From assembly GCF_003994855.1 (NCBI RefSeq), contig NZ_CP034142.1:2232001-2296000 (forward strand): a stretch of DNA of 64,000 bases. The letters run 5' to 3'. Origin of the DNA: Marinobacter sp. NP-4(2019). Lineage in GTDB: Bacteria; Pseudomonadota; Gammaproteobacteria; Pseudomonadales; Oleiphilaceae. This document shows positions 53,648 to 63,053 of this stretch, piece after piece. Each line of letters starts with the position of its first letter. The stretch's first letter is position 1. The notes under the pieces are model-generated. The model made no database searches. It had not been told where the DNA came from and saw only the letters and a program-made list of their open reading frames with translations. The translations under genes were made by a program, and so were the position numbers.

Positions 53648-54614
53648 GCCTCTTCCTGCTGTTGGCGATGGCGGCGTCTATCGCCAACAGCAAGGCCTTT
53701 TGTTCCGCTTCCGGAACAAACTCACCAGCCAGCCTGGTCACCTGTTGCTGCAGTTGCGCCAGGTAATCCGGCGAGGTCTCCGCACGCTCCAGCAGCTGGG
53801 CAAGATGCTGTTCATCCTTGACCCGGAAATAACCAGCATAGTCATTTCCCAGAAGCCCGCGGTTCCCCGGAATATCCGAGGCGAGAATGGGAAGGCCCGC
53901 GCGGCAGGCCTCCGAAACGACATTGGCGCCGCCCTCCATCACTGAACTGATCACCATGACCCTTGAGCGGGCCATGAGTGCATCAGTTGCAGGTTTATCC
54001 AGTTCACCCAGCCATTGAAAACGAGGGTTTCTGGCCTGCTCGGTTTCTGCCTGACGCTGCCAGTGTTCGGAGTGGGGTTTCCCGGCGTTGTAGACCCGTA
54101 TCCGCGAATTTTCCGGCAAATAGTGGCAGGCAAGCGCCGCCCGTAGCGAGTCTTTTTCATCTCGTAAGTGGCCAATCACACAAACATTGAAATACTGATC
54201 ATCGGTTCGGGATGGAATGATTAACCTGGCTGACTGCAACACCGTCATCAGTTTGGGGTGGTAAGCCTCCGGAATGTCATCGGCAACCCGGTGATGCAGG
54301 CCGATCAGGACATCCGCCAACGCCATGGAGTTAAGGGTATCTTCAGAGTACTCAAACTGATGATGGTAAATATCCGTTCCGGTCAGCACGGTAATCACCG
54401 GAACTTGCGGATTTATCCGGCGAAATTCCCGGATGGCCTCATGGCTGCGCCAGGCGTGAAGGGCAATGAATACGTCACAGTCTTCCGACGATAATCCGGT
54501 AATAACCGACACCCTGTGACCTGCATTTCTCAGCAACGTTGCCCAACGTTCCGCCGTGGCACGATTACCTGCCCGCGACCCCGGTGGTGCGGGCGTCAGA
54601 ATCTGGATATGCAT
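53631..54614 (-). CDS. senB: SenB-type selenosugar synthase (glycosyltransferase family 4)
   Basis: The 327-residue protein is a GT-B glycosyltransferase of the SenB/TIGR04348 type: SRAGNRATAERWATLLRNAG, FIALHAWRSHEAI, VLTGTDIY, LGELDKPATDAL, SSVMEGGANVVSEACRAG and GYF. SenB joins selenophosphate and a UDP-sugar to form a C-Se bond, a step in selenoneine synthesis. It is convergent with the selD fusion, which would supply selenophosphate, and divergent from the selenate-type transporter. No SenA (EgtB-like) gene is seen here. The family call is from recall of conserved text, not a search. Confidence 0.85.
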   Translation of the reverse strand: MHIQILTPAPPGSRAGNRATAERWATLLRNAGHRVSVITGLSSEDCDVFIALHAWRSHEAIREFRRINPQVPVITVLTGTDIYHHQFEYSEDTLNSMALADVLIGLHHRVADDIPEAYHPKLMTVLQSARLIIPSRTDDQYFNVCVIGHLRDEKDSLRAALACHYLPENSRIRVYNAGKPHSEHWQRQAETEQARNPRFQWLGELDKPATDALMARSRVMVISSVMEGGANVVSEACRAGLPILASDIPGNRGLLGNDYAGYFRVKDEQHLAQLLERAETSPDYLAQLQQQVTRLAGEFVPEAEQKALLLAIDAAIANSRKRLSPAG

Positions 54615-54670
54615 TGTTCGGTTGTCCGCTTTTACTGATTCTTATTGGTGTACCAGAGCCACCAGGGTGA

Positions 54671-54690
54671 TGACCTGTTTTTGCAGGTCA
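54671..54690. promoter_or_regulatory. Inverted repeat TGACCTG-N6-CAGGTCA
   Basis: A perfect 7-base dyad between divergent senB and the selenate-type ABC operon. It could be an operator shared by both, or a hairpin in the senB leader. No regulator gene is adjacent. Confidence 0.5.
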
Positions 54691-54790
54691 ATCGTATAGA
54701 TGTTCATGCTGGACGTAAATCAAGGTATCCTAACCTTCGTATGTATAACACCATGAATAACTCCCTGTTAACCAAGGAAACCCCTTCGCC

Positions 54791-55651
54791 ATGAGCTTTA
54801 TACGGAAATTGACGCTTGCCTGCGCGCTGATTCTTACCTCTGTTGCCGTTTCTGCCCAGACCTTCGTCTTCACTGCAATCCCTGATGAGGATGAAACCAA
54901 GCTGATGGAGCGATTCCAGGGTATTGCCGATTACCTGCAGGAGGAGCTGGGTGTCGAGGTGCGGTACATTCCCGTGAAATCCTACGCGGCGGCCGTTTCT
55001 GCCTTCCGTAACAATCAGGTACAGCTGGCCTGGTTTGGCGGACTGTCCGGTGTGCAGGCCCGCTCTCTCGTTCCCGGTTCCCAAGCCCTGGCCCAGGGTG
55101 TTGAGGATGTAAACTTCTATACCTATTTTATCGCGCACAAGAGCGCGGGGTTGGAGCAATCCGATACTCTGCCGGAGGGCATACGCGGTAAAACCTTTAC
55201 CTTCGGTTCCAAAGGTTCGACTTCTGGCCGCGTAATGCCGGAACACTATATTCGCCAGACCTTTGGTGAAGCTCCGGAAGAGGTATTCTCCAGAGTAGGC
55301 TTTAGCGGTAACCACACAAGGACCCTGCGTCTGGTGGAAGCAGGTACCTACGAGGTGGGCGCCCTCAACTATGCCGTTTGGGAAAAAGAACTGGAAAACG
55401 GTAATGTGAACACCGACGAGGCGGGCGTCATCTGGAAAACGCCTGCTTATCCAGACTATCAGTGGACCATCCGTGGTGACGTGGACCAGCGTTATGGTGA
55501 TGGCTTTACTGATAAGATCCGCCAGGCTCTGCTGGACATGGACGATCCGGAATTGCTCGAAAGCTTCCCACGGTCAGGTTTCATCCCGACAGAGAATGAA
55601 AACTACGAGCCTATTCGTTCAGTAGCCGAGCAGATTGGAATTCTGGATTAA
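54791..55651 (+). CDS. PhnD-like solute-binding protein, putative selenate importer
   Basis: A signal peptide (ending VAVSAQ, residues 1-22) precedes a PhnD-type oxyanion-binding fold: FTAIPDEDETKLMERFQGIA, VKSYAAAVSAFRNNQVQLAWFGG, FTFGSKGSTSGRVMP and ALNYAVWEK. This is the lineage often annotated as the selenate-type ABC binding protein because it sits beside selD. Here it neighbours senB and selD. It most likely captures a selenium oxyanion or phosphonate-like anion. It starts a three-gene transporter operon. Confidence 0.85.
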   Translation: MSFIRKLTLACALILTSVAVSAQTFVFTAIPDEDETKLMERFQGIADYLQEELGVEVRYIPVKSYAAAVSAFRNNQVQLAWFGGLSGVQARSLVPGSQALAQGVEDVNFYTYFIAHKSAGLEQSDTLPEGIRGKTFTFGSKGSTSGRVMPEHYIRQTFGEAPEEVFSRVGFSGNHTRTLRLVEAGTYEVGALNYAVWEKELENGNVNTDEAGVIWKTPAYPDYQWTIRGDVDQRYGDGFTDKIRQALLDMDDPELLESFPRSGFIPTENENYEPIRSVAEQIGILD

Positions 55652-56301
55652 TGTCAGGATTTGAACTGTCCGGATTAACGGCGTCTTTTGGTGGTGAGCG
55701 GGTGATCGGCCCGCTCAGCCTGGATATAAGAGACGGCGAACGTGTGGCCCTGGTTGGCAAGAGCGGTGCAGGCAAGTCCACCCTGATCAAGCTGATCCAT
55801 GACCGGGTCGACGGGCACGCTTCCCTGGTCCCCCAGGATCTGGGATTGGTAAATGCATTACCGGTGTTCCACAACGTGTTTATGGGACAGCTTGATACAC
55901 ACTCGGTCTGGTACAACACCCTCACCCTTGTTCGCCCTTTCCGTAAGGACAAAGAAGCTGTCAAGAGCCTGCTACGGGAACTGGGTATGGTCGAAAAGTT
56001 CTGGACCCCGGCTGCCTCGCTCTCCGGTGGTCAGCGGCAGCGGGTGGCGGTCGCCCGTGCAATCTACCGTAGTGCCAACCTGTTGCTTGCCGACGAACCT
56101 GTTTCAGCGTTGGATGGTCCCATGGCCCATCTCGTGATGAAGGCGCTGAGCCAACGATTTGCGACCAGCATAATCGCCCTGCATGATGTAGAGATGGCAC
56201 TGGCTTACGCCACCCGTATCGTCGGCATCCAGGACGGTCAAATTGCCCTGGATGAATCCAGCCACCGGTTATCCGCGGCTGATATTCTGCCGCTTTACTA
56301 A
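55651..56301 (+). CDS. ABC transporter ATPase (PhnC-like)
   Basis: The 216-residue ATPase has Walker A GKSGAGKST, signature LSGGQRQRVAVARA, Walker B LLLADEP and switch His in ALHDVEMAL. It is shorter than PhnC and overlaps the binding-protein gene by one base (TAATG). It energises the importer with the fused permease downstream. Confidence 0.92.
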   Translation: MSGFELSGLTASFGGERVIGPLSLDIRDGERVALVGKSGAGKSTLIKLIHDRVDGHASLVPQDLGLVNALPVFHNVFMGQLDTHSVWYNTLTLVRPFRKDKEAVKSLLRELGMVEKFWTPAASLSGGQRQRVAVARAIYRSANLLLADEPVSALDGPMAHLVMKALSQRFATSIIALHDVEMALAYATRIVGIQDGQIALDESSHRLSAADILPLY

Positions 56302-56318
56302 AGGGCGATTGCAACTTT

Positions 56319-57785
56319 ATGCATCTCTCTCCCACCCTGAGAATCAGCCTGCTTTTTCTGGCGATTGCGATCGCCGCGCTGTTCTTTGCGGACATCGCCA
56401 TCACTACTGCCAACCCCTGGCAGGACCTTGGGCGCTTTTTCCTGGGTGTAGCCACACCGGATTTCTTCAGTTCCGAAGGTCTGGCGACCGCGCTACTGAG
56501 GACGGTAGCGTTTGCTTTCGTGGGCGTGGCACTGGGTAGTGCCTGCGGATTTCTTCTTGCCCTGATCTATCGTTTTTCTCCGGTGCGGATATTCTGCGCG
56601 TTCATCCGGGCTATTCATGAACTGTTCTGGGCGCTGATCTTTCTGCAGTTTTTTGGTTTCCACCCGCTGACAGGCGTATTGGCCATCGCCATTCCCTACG
56701 CGGGTATCTTTGCCAAGGTCTACTCGGAAATTCTGGAAGAGGCTGATTCCGGCCCGGCCCGTCTTCTGCCCCCGGGCACCGGCACCATTTCCACATTTCT
56801 GTACACCCGCATACCGGACTGCTGGGTGCAGCTTCGGACCTATACGGCGTACCGGCTGGAATGTGGCCTTCGGTCCAGTGCGATCCTCGGGTTCGTTGGG
56901 CTGCCAACCCTCGGGTTCTATCTGGAAACGTCCTTCTCTCAGGGCCTTTATTCCGAGGCTGGCGCAATGCTGATCCTGTTTTATGTATTGATCGCCACCA
57001 TTCCCCTTTGGGTAAAACCGAAACTGCTGCCGGTGTATATCCTTGGCGCGCCGTTTTTCCTTGGGGATGGCATGCCCATCATCTGGGGCAACGTGGAAAG
57101 GTTCTTCACCCAGGATATCATCCCCGCGCCGCTTCGGGATGGCGAGGGGCTTGCTGGTCTGGGCCCCTGGTTCAGTGACCTGATGCTCTCGGAAGCGCTG
57201 CCGGGAATCGGGAATACCCTGTTGCTGACCCAGATCGCCCTGGTCGCCACCGGGATCCTGACCTTACTGGCGTTCCCGTTGATCTCGAACCACTTCGGTG
57301 GGCCGGTCAGGCGTACATCCGGGCACGTGTTCCTGGTCATCGCGCGTTCTACGCCGGAGTACATCCTTGCCTACATCCTGCTCCAGCTCTGGGGGCCATC
57401 CATGCTGCCAGCCGTGGTCGCCCTGGCCCTGCACAACGGTGGCATTATCGGCCACCTGATCGGACGGCAGACCAACACCATACAGCTTCGCCCTGATGCC
57501 CCGAAGGGGTACCGTCGATACAGCTGGGAATTGGTGCCGAGGGTCTACCGCTCCTTCCTGGCTTTCCTGTTCTACCGTTGGGAAATCATCATGCGGGAAA
57601 CCGCCATACTGGGGATATTGGGTATCTACACCCTGGGGTTCTACGTGGACAGTGCTATCCAGCAAATCCGCTTCGACCGCGCGATGGTGCTGATCCTGAT
57701 CACGGCACTGCTGAATATCGGTATCGACATCCTGGGTCGTTACATTCGCCGCAAGCTGGCACTGCAGACCATGCCGACCTGCTGA
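56319..57785 (+). CDS. Fused two-domain ABC permease (PhnE-like)
   Basis: At 488 residues it is about twice the length of PhnE and contains a tandem duplication. LRSSAILGFVGLPTLGFYL in the first half matches MRETAILGILGIYTLGFYV in the second, each being the cytoplasmic coupling loop and following helix. Around twelve membrane segments are expected. One chain therefore forms the whole pore. It lies 17 bases after the ATPase. Confidence 0.9.
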   Translation: MHLSPTLRISLLFLAIAIAALFFADIAITTANPWQDLGRFFLGVATPDFFSSEGLATALLRTVAFAFVGVALGSACGFLLALIYRFSPVRIFCAFIRAIHELFWALIFLQFFGFHPLTGVLAIAIPYAGIFAKVYSEILEEADSGPARLLPPGTGTISTFLYTRIPDCWVQLRTYTAYRLECGLRSSAILGFVGLPTLGFYLETSFSQGLYSEAGAMLILFYVLIATIPLWVKPKLLPVYILGAPFFLGDGMPIIWGNVERFFTQDIIPAPLRDGEGLAGLGPWFSDLMLSEALPGIGNTLLLTQIALVATGILTLLAFPLISNHFGGPVRRTSGHVFLVIARSTPEYILAYILLQLWGPSMLPAVVALALHNGGIIGHLIGRQTNTIQLRPDAPKGYRRYSWELVPRVYRSFLAFLFYRWEIIMRETAILGILGIYTLGFYVDSAIQQIRFDRAMVLILITALLNIGIDILGRYIRRKLALQTMPTC

Positions 57786-57860
57786 CGGTCAGGTCTTTTT
57801 AGGAGGCTGCGGATCGCTCCAGTTCCCATTGGGTACCAGGATCGACCTGCTGTCATGGCC

Positions 57861-58337
57861 TCAGGCGCCGCGCCCTTCGGCTTCAAAGACCAATTTAAGC
57901 GGCAGCGGGTCCAGGTCGCTATTGCTTTGCTGAAAGTCTATGCGCCACAGCATCTCGGGATCGGTAGTACAGAAAGGTGCAACGAATGTCGCCTGCCATA
58001 TATGGATACCCGCATCCGTTTCCGCACGCTTCAGGGGTACAGGGTATTCTCCGAGGTACATGGATTCCCCTTTCAATACCACCAGAAACCGATCCGGATT
58101 GTAACTGGTGTGGATGCGCAGCAGGTATTCCTGCCCCTGCTCTCCTACCTTGCCCTGCTCCAGCTCTGCCACCCACGGCTTGCCATTCATCTTCCATTGA
58201 CAGGGGCCCGCGTTCAGGTCACAGACCGGTGCCTCCATGGATGCGTCGGAGTTACCGGACATCAGCCAGCCAGGTCCGAAAACGGCCACAGCTACAAACC
58301 CTATAATTAATACAATAACCGTCGCCGCTCGTAACAA
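57861..58337 (-). CDS. Unrecognised membrane-anchored protein
   Basis: An N-terminal hydrophobic segment (TVIVLIIGFVAVAVFGPGW, residues 6-24) anchors a 130-residue soluble part with Cys pairs (PVCDLNAGPCQW and a later PFCTTD). The soluble part is probably periplasmic, with possible disulphides. It is convergent with the permease gene and divergent from the ABC-2 exporter. Function unknown. Confidence 0.7.
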   Translation of the reverse strand: MLRAATVIVLIIGFVAVAVFGPGWLMSGNSDASMEAPVCDLNAGPCQWKMNGKPWVAELEQGKVGEQGQEYLLRIHTSYNPDRFLVVLKGESMYLGEYPVPLKRAETDAGIHIWQATFVAPFCTTDPEMLWRIDFQQSNSDLDPLPLKLVFEAEGRGA

Positions 58338-58459
58338 TTCCTTTCCCCCAAGGCAAAAGTGGCATTATGGTCATTCACAGCAGGAACGCAAAGGTTTCTA
58401 AAGCACTGCCAGTCGTGAGAAAATACGGCGCTTTGATTCACCACCAACAGGAAACGCCA

Positions 58460-59380
58460 GTGCAGCCGGACATTTCCGTTAAGCACCTGAACAAAGTATA
58501 CGCCGATGGATTTCGGGCCCTGAAGGATATCAACCTGGACATCACCCGAGGTGAGATCTTTGCGCTGCTTGGCCCTAACGGTGCGGGTAAAACGACGTTG
58601 ATCAGCATCATCTGTGGCATCGTCAACCTGACCAGTGGCGAAGTGAAAGCTGCCGGGTACGACATCGTGCGGGAATATCGCAAGGCCCGGGAAAGCATCG
58701 GGCTGGTCCCCCAGGAGTTGAACACTGACTCCTTTGAAACGGTCTGGGACGCTGTCTCATTCAGTCGGGGCCTGTTTGGTAAACCGCCAAAGCCGTCGCA
58801 TATCACGAAAGTCCTGAAGGACTTGTCTCTCTGGGATAAACGACACAACCGCATCATGTCCCTTTCCGGAGGCATGAAACGCCGGGTAATGATCGCCAAG
58901 GCACTGTCCCACGAACCCAGAATCCTGTTTCTGGACGAACCCACCGCGGGGGTGGACGTGGAACTCCGCCGCGACATGTGGGACATGGTTCGCCATCTTC
59001 GGGAAGACGGTGTGACCATTATCCTCACCACTCACTACATCGAAGAAGCCGAGGAAATGGCGGACCGGATCGGCGTTATCCGCGAAGGGGAAATCATCCT
59101 GGTCGAAGAAAAGGACCGGCTGATGAGCAAACTCGGTAAAAAGGAGTTGCGGTTGCAGCTTCAATTGCCACTGGAAAAAGTGCCGGGCGAACTGGTGCTG
59201 GAACCGGTTGAGCTGTCCGAGGACGGGTACGAACTGATCTACACCTTCGATTCCCAACAGGAACAGGCCGGTGTTGCCCGCTTACTTCGCACCCTGGGAG
59301 ACATTGGCATCGAGTACCGGGACCTCAAGACCCGGGAAAGTTCACTGGAAGAGATCTTCGTCGGCCTGGTTCACGATTAG
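58460..59380 (+). CDS. ABC-2 type exporter ATPase
   Basis: The roughly 306-residue ATPase has Walker A GPNGAGKTT, signature LSGGMKRRVMIAKAL, Walker B RILFLDEPTAGVD and switch His in LTTHYIEEAEEMA. A GTG at 58460 with AGGA upstream is taken as start because the family begins there; an ATG at 58367 would add 31 residues. It pairs with the permease at 59406. Confidence 0.9.
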   Translation: MQPDISVKHLNKVYADGFRALKDINLDITRGEIFALLGPNGAGKTTLISIICGIVNLTSGEVKAAGYDIVREYRKARESIGLVPQELNTDSFETVWDAVSFSRGLFGKPPKPSHITKVLKDLSLWDKRHNRIMSLSGGMKRRVMIAKALSHEPRILFLDEPTAGVDVELRRDMWDMVRHLREDGVTIILTTHYIEEAEEMADRIGVIREGEIILVEEKDRLMSKLGKKELRLQLQLPLEKVPGELVLEPVELSEDGYELIYTFDSQQEQAGVARLLRTLGDIGIEYRDLKTRESSLEEIFVGLVHD

Positions 59381-59405
59381 CAACGCCGACACACTGGAGC
59401 AACCC

Positions 59406-60167
59406 ATGAATCTCTATGGTATCCGAGCAATCTATAATTTCGAGATGGCCCGCATGCGCCGCACCCTGATGCAAAGTGTGGCCTCACCGGTGATCTCGAC
59501 ATCGCTGTACTTCGTGGTCTTCGGATCTGCCATTGGCAGCCGCATGGGTGCCATCGACAACATCAGTTACGGCGCCTACATTATCCCGGGCCTGGTGATG
59601 CTTTCGCTTTTGATGCAAAGCATCTCCAATGCCTCCTTCGGGATCTACATGCCGAAGTTCTCGGGCACCATCTATGAAGTGCTCTCTGCTCCTGTATCCT
59701 ATGTAGAAGTTGTACTGGGCTATGTGGGCGCCGCTGCCACGAAGTCGGTTATTCTCGGCCTGATCATACTGGCCACCGCCAAACTGTTTGTGGATTACAG
59801 CGTACTGCATCCGTTCTGGATGTTCTTCTTCCTGGTGGTCACGTCCATCACTTTCAGCCTGTTCGGCTTTATAATCGGTATCTGGGCCGATGGGTTTGAA
59901 AAACTGCAGATTATCCCGATGATGATCGTCACCCCGCTGGTGTTCCTGGGCGGCACCTTCTACTCCATCGATATGCTGCCGGAGATCTGGCAGACCATCA
60001 GCCTGTTCAACCCGGTGGTCTATCTGATCAGTGGCTTTCGCTGGGCCTTTTACGGCGTATCCGATATCCACGTGGGCATCAGCGCCGGCATGATCCTGGT
60101 GTTCCTGACGGCCTGCATGGCGACCATCTGGTGGATCTTCAAAACAGGCTATCGACTACGTTCATGA
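59406..60167 (+). CDS. ABC-2 type permease
   Basis: The 253-residue membrane protein has six hydrophobic segments and the ABC-2 features SRMGAIDNISYGAYIIPGLV, VSYVEVVLGYVGAAA, PLVFLGGTFYSIDMLP and NPVVYLISGFRW. It forms the exporter with the ATPase gene 25 bases upstream. An upstream in-frame start at 59271 lies inside that gene and is wrong. The cargo is unknown. Confidence 0.9.
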   Translation: MNLYGIRAIYNFEMARMRRTLMQSVASPVISTSLYFVVFGSAIGSRMGAIDNISYGAYIIPGLVMLSLLMQSISNASFGIYMPKFSGTIYEVLSAPVSYVEVVLGYVGAAATKSVILGLIILATAKLFVDYSVLHPFWMFFFLVVTSITFSLFGFIIGIWADGFEKLQIIPMMIVTPLVFLGGTFYSIDMLPEIWQTISLFNPVVYLISGFRWAFYGVSDIHVGISAGMILVFLTACMATIWWIFKTGYRLRS

Positions 60168-60652
60168 GCAGGATGGCTTGGGCTCTGATCACGGGCCTGT
60201 TCGTACCCTGCCTTGTTGCTGGGGAACTCAAAGCAGAGGAGCCACTACCATCCCGCGAGGCCTGCCTGATGACGGATCACCGGATCATCCCGATTACGGT
60301 GGAAATGGCAATCACGGAATCCGAACGTCGTAAGGGCCTGATGGGGAGGGAGTCTCTGGCACCCGATACCGGCATGCTGTTCCTCTATGATAAACCCAGA
60401 AGCCCTGACCATGGGTTCTGGATGTACCGGACACTGATTCCCCTGGATATCGCCTACCTGGATCAGGAGGGCACCATCAAGGCCATCAAACAGATGGTGC
60501 CCTGTCGGTCGACATCGGGTTCGGACTGCCCAGTGTATCGGGCTGGCGTGAGCTTTTCTGCCGTGCTGGAAATGAACCAGTTCTTTTTCCGGAATAACGG
60601 CATTTCGGTGGGTCATCAACTCTCGACCAGCGAGTCCATCTGCAAGCCTTGA
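60164..60652 (+). CDS. DUF192 secreted small protein
   Basis: A signal peptide (LITGLFVPCLVAGELKAE) leads into the DUF192 pattern: ITVEMAITESERRKGLMGRES, GMLFLYDKPR, GFWMYRTLIPLDIAYLD and AVLEMNQFFF. The family is widespread with no established role. It overlaps the ABC-2 permease by four bases (ATGA), so it is translated with it. Confidence 0.88.
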   Translation: MSRMAWALITGLFVPCLVAGELKAEEPLPSREACLMTDHRIIPITVEMAITESERRKGLMGRESLAPDTGMLFLYDKPRSPDHGFWMYRTLIPLDIAYLDQEGTIKAIKQMVPCRSTSGSDCPVYRAGVSFSAVLEMNQFFFRNNGISVGHQLSTSESICKP

Positions 60653-60661
60653 GACATCGAA

Positions 60662-60695
60662 GGCCGGTCCAGACTACTTCTGGCCCGGGCCGGCC
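60662..60695. terminator. Terminator-like hairpin between convergent genes
   Basis: GGCCGG (60662-60667) and CCGGCC (60690-60695), with inner CCAGA and TCTGG, form a GC-rich stem between the DUF192 gene and the convergent post-COAP gene. No strong T tract follows. Confidence 0.4.
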
Positions 60696-60707
60696 AAAGC
60701 ATGGTGG

Positions 60708-61853
60708 CTATTTCTTCTTACCTCCCTTGTTGCCCTTAACTTCGTCGTCACCGTCTACCTTGCATGACGTCGGTTTGTGGAGCTGGATATTTCCGCCCTG
60801 GCTCAGTGTTCCACTGGCCGAGTAACCGGAGTCACAATTGATGCCGAAGGTATCGGCTCGTCCAGGCTCTCCATTATCTGCAACGGTTACGGTGCAGAAG
60901 GTCGCGCCGCCGTCATCAGCAACGTAATCCAGTTCGCGGGTTGTGGCATCGATAATACGATAGTCGACGACGGAACTGCCCCGCACATGGTGGCCCGGTG
61001 CAACCAGATTAAAACGGCCTTTCATGTCCCCATTGGGGAACACGCCACCGTTCATACCGAAGTTCACCCGTTGACCGTATTCATCGAAGAAGAAGCCACC
61101 GCCGGTGACAAAATCCGCTGCTGGCGGGCATTCACCATCTGGCCCACTACCACAAACCAGACCTGCCTCGGCTCGAGAGACGACAACTTCAGCCACCGGT
61201 TGACCCAGGGCATCAAGAACTTCTACGCGCAATGCCGTTACGGTAATGCTCTTGTCTGTCTCCACCTGTTCATTGATCGTCACCTTGATCAGCCCGCCAA
61301 TATCCAGAGTCTGGTTTGGCTTGCCGCTTGCTTCAATGGGCATGCCATTGATTGTGAGCCCGATGATGTCGGAGTATCCCGACAGAACCGGTGATCCATT
61401 GGCACACTCCGCCGAAGCAACCGCCTGAAGAACCGTCGCGCTGATACTCAGATCGACGCCCAGGGAAGACAGGTCCAGCCCGAGTCCTGCGGTAATGGCC
61501 ATGGAATCGGTACGGTTACCAGAGCCAACGGTGGTGGCATGCAGCACGCTCGCCTGAACCACCCCTTCATCAAAGTTGATCAGGGACTCATCCTTGCTCC
61601 CACCGCTGCTATCGAGCTGGCCGGTATCGGAGAGCACGATTCTTTCGTTGAGAAGCAAGAGATTAACAGACACGTCCAGCGCGGTTGCGCTACCGATGTA
61701 GGACGGCATCACTGAGTCTTCAGATCCGCCGCTTTTAGCATTATTGGGTTTGGAGTTAGCTAAAACCGTAGCAGAAGCAAGACTCATTGCAATGGCTACA
61801 ACTATCGCTATCCCCGCTTTCCCGAGTGTTGCAGTATCTGAGGTCATTTCCAC
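60708..61853 (-). CDS. Choice-of-anchor P / post-COAP-1 type exported protein
   Basis: The 381-residue protein has a signal segment (IAIVVAIAMSLASATVLA), a choice-of-anchor-P-like region (VNLLLLNERIVLSDTGQLDSS) and a post-COAP-1 domain: FVTGGGFFF, FNLVAPGHHVRGSSVVDY, TVTVADNGEPGRADTFGI and GNIQLHKPTSC. The tail is a short lysine/glycine-rich stretch. It is likely surface-exposed or secreted. Its biological role is unknown. Confidence 0.8.
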   Translation of the reverse strand: MEMTSDTATLGKAGIAIVVAIAMSLASATVLANSKPNNAKSGGSEDSVMPSYIGSATALDVSVNLLLLNERIVLSDTGQLDSSGGSKDESLINFDEGVVQASVLHATTVGSGNRTDSMAITAGLGLDLSSLGVDLSISATVLQAVASAECANGSPVLSGYSDIIGLTINGMPIEASGKPNQTLDIGGLIKVTINEQVETDKSITVTALRVEVLDALGQPVAEVVVSRAEAGLVCGSGPDGECPPAADFVTGGGFFFDEYGQRVNFGMNGGVFPNGDMKGRFNLVAPGHHVRGSSVVDYRIIDATTRELDYVADDGGATFCTVTVADNGEPGRADTFGINCDSGYSASGTLSQGGNIQLHKPTSCKVDGDDEVKGNKGGKKK

Positions 61854-62038
61854 TCTCCTTGTTGATTCTTATAGTGTGGTTACTATCCTGGTTTCCCAAA
61901 CCACATTATGAGTATTAGTGCTAACAAGTGGGGCGCGAAAGACGAATTTAACCTATAGAATGGCCAAAGTAGTACAGATGTACATAAAAGGGATACATCA
62001 CCTGTTAGAACATGCACTTAACAGGCTACACAGTTTTA

Positions 62039-62824
62039 TCAGCAGTCCTTCCACTCCGGCTTACGCTTATCCAGAAACGCGCAGATACCTTCCTGAGCAT
62101 CGCCTGCAGCCAGGTTATCGCTCATGACTTGTGAGGTATAGTCGTAGGCATCCTCAAGGCCGAGTTCCAGTTGCCGGTAAAACGCTTCCTTCCCGACCTT
62201 CAGGGTGTGGCTGGACTTGTCAGCGATAACACGCGCCATGTTGTACACCGTCTCATCCAGCACCTGCTCATCCACCACCTTGTTCACCAGCCCGATCTGT
62301 TCCGCCCGTAGCGCGCCGACCATCTCGCCGGTCAGCAGCATTTCCATCGCATGCTTACGGTGAACATTGCGGGACAAGGCCACCATCGGCGTGGAACAGA
62401 ACAGCCCGATGTTGACCCCCGGGGTGGCGAAACGTGCCGTATCCGCTGCAACCGCCAGATCACAACTGGCCACCAGTTGGCAACCCGCGGCCGTAGCTAC
62501 GCCCGCCACCCGTGCGATCACCGGTTTTGGCAGGTTCACCACCTGTTGCATCACTTTGCTGCACAGGTCAAACAGGGCTTTCTGTTGTTCCTGCTGCCCG
62601 AACTGCTCCCGTATCTCCTTGAGATCGTGACCGGCACAGAACACCCGGCCACTGGCGGCGAGCACCACTACCCGGGTATCCGGATCGTCGGCCAGGGCAT
62701 CCAGACGGTCAGACAGAGCCCGCAGCATGGCCATGGACAGGCTGTTGCGGTTCTCCGGCTGGTTGAGGGTCAGTGTTGTGATGCCGTTGTCGGTGGTAAC
62801 CGTAATCATCTCTTCCGCAGTCAT
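62039..62824 (-). CDS. Enoyl-CoA hydratase/isomerase family protein
   Basis: The 261-residue crotonase-fold enzyme has the CoA/oxyanion stretch FCAGHDLKEI and GVATAAGCQLVASCDLAVAAD, followed by FATPGVNIGLFCSTPMVALSR. The catalytic Glu positions are not plainly conserved (Gly-Leu-Phe-Cys in the second site), so the reaction could differ from simple hydration. The start at 62824 has GAGGAG 8 bases upstream; the longer frame to 62971 is unlikely. Confidence 0.88.
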   Translation of the reverse strand: MTAEEMITVTTDNGITTLTLNQPENRNSLSMAMLRALSDRLDALADDPDTRVVVLAASGRVFCAGHDLKEIREQFGQQEQQKALFDLCSKVMQQVVNLPKPVIARVAGVATAAGCQLVASCDLAVAADTARFATPGVNIGLFCSTPMVALSRNVHRKHAMEMLLTGEMVGALRAEQIGLVNKVVDEQVLDETVYNMARVIADKSSHTLKVGKEAFYRQLELGLEDAYDYTSQVMSDNLAAGDAQEGICAFLDKRKPEWKDC

Positions 62825-63053
62825 GGCGATACACTCCTCAGGATTTTCTTCAGTATTCCGGGCCGCTACCGACAAGTCGAGCCGACTTTCGTCGGGATAT
62901 CCCGGGTTATCGCCCGACACTAATGTGATCCGGTTCACAAAAGTGACGCCCCCCAACGTCCTTCTGGCCAACGCCCGGCAAGCAGAACTTATGGTTTTAT
63001 GACCACAACAAATAGTGACAAAAGATCACAAACAACAACAAAAAGAGGTAACC

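Noticed and set aside
60708..61428. Plus-strand frames within the post-COAP gene
   Set aside because: They are antisense to a gene with a clear signal peptide and domain order.
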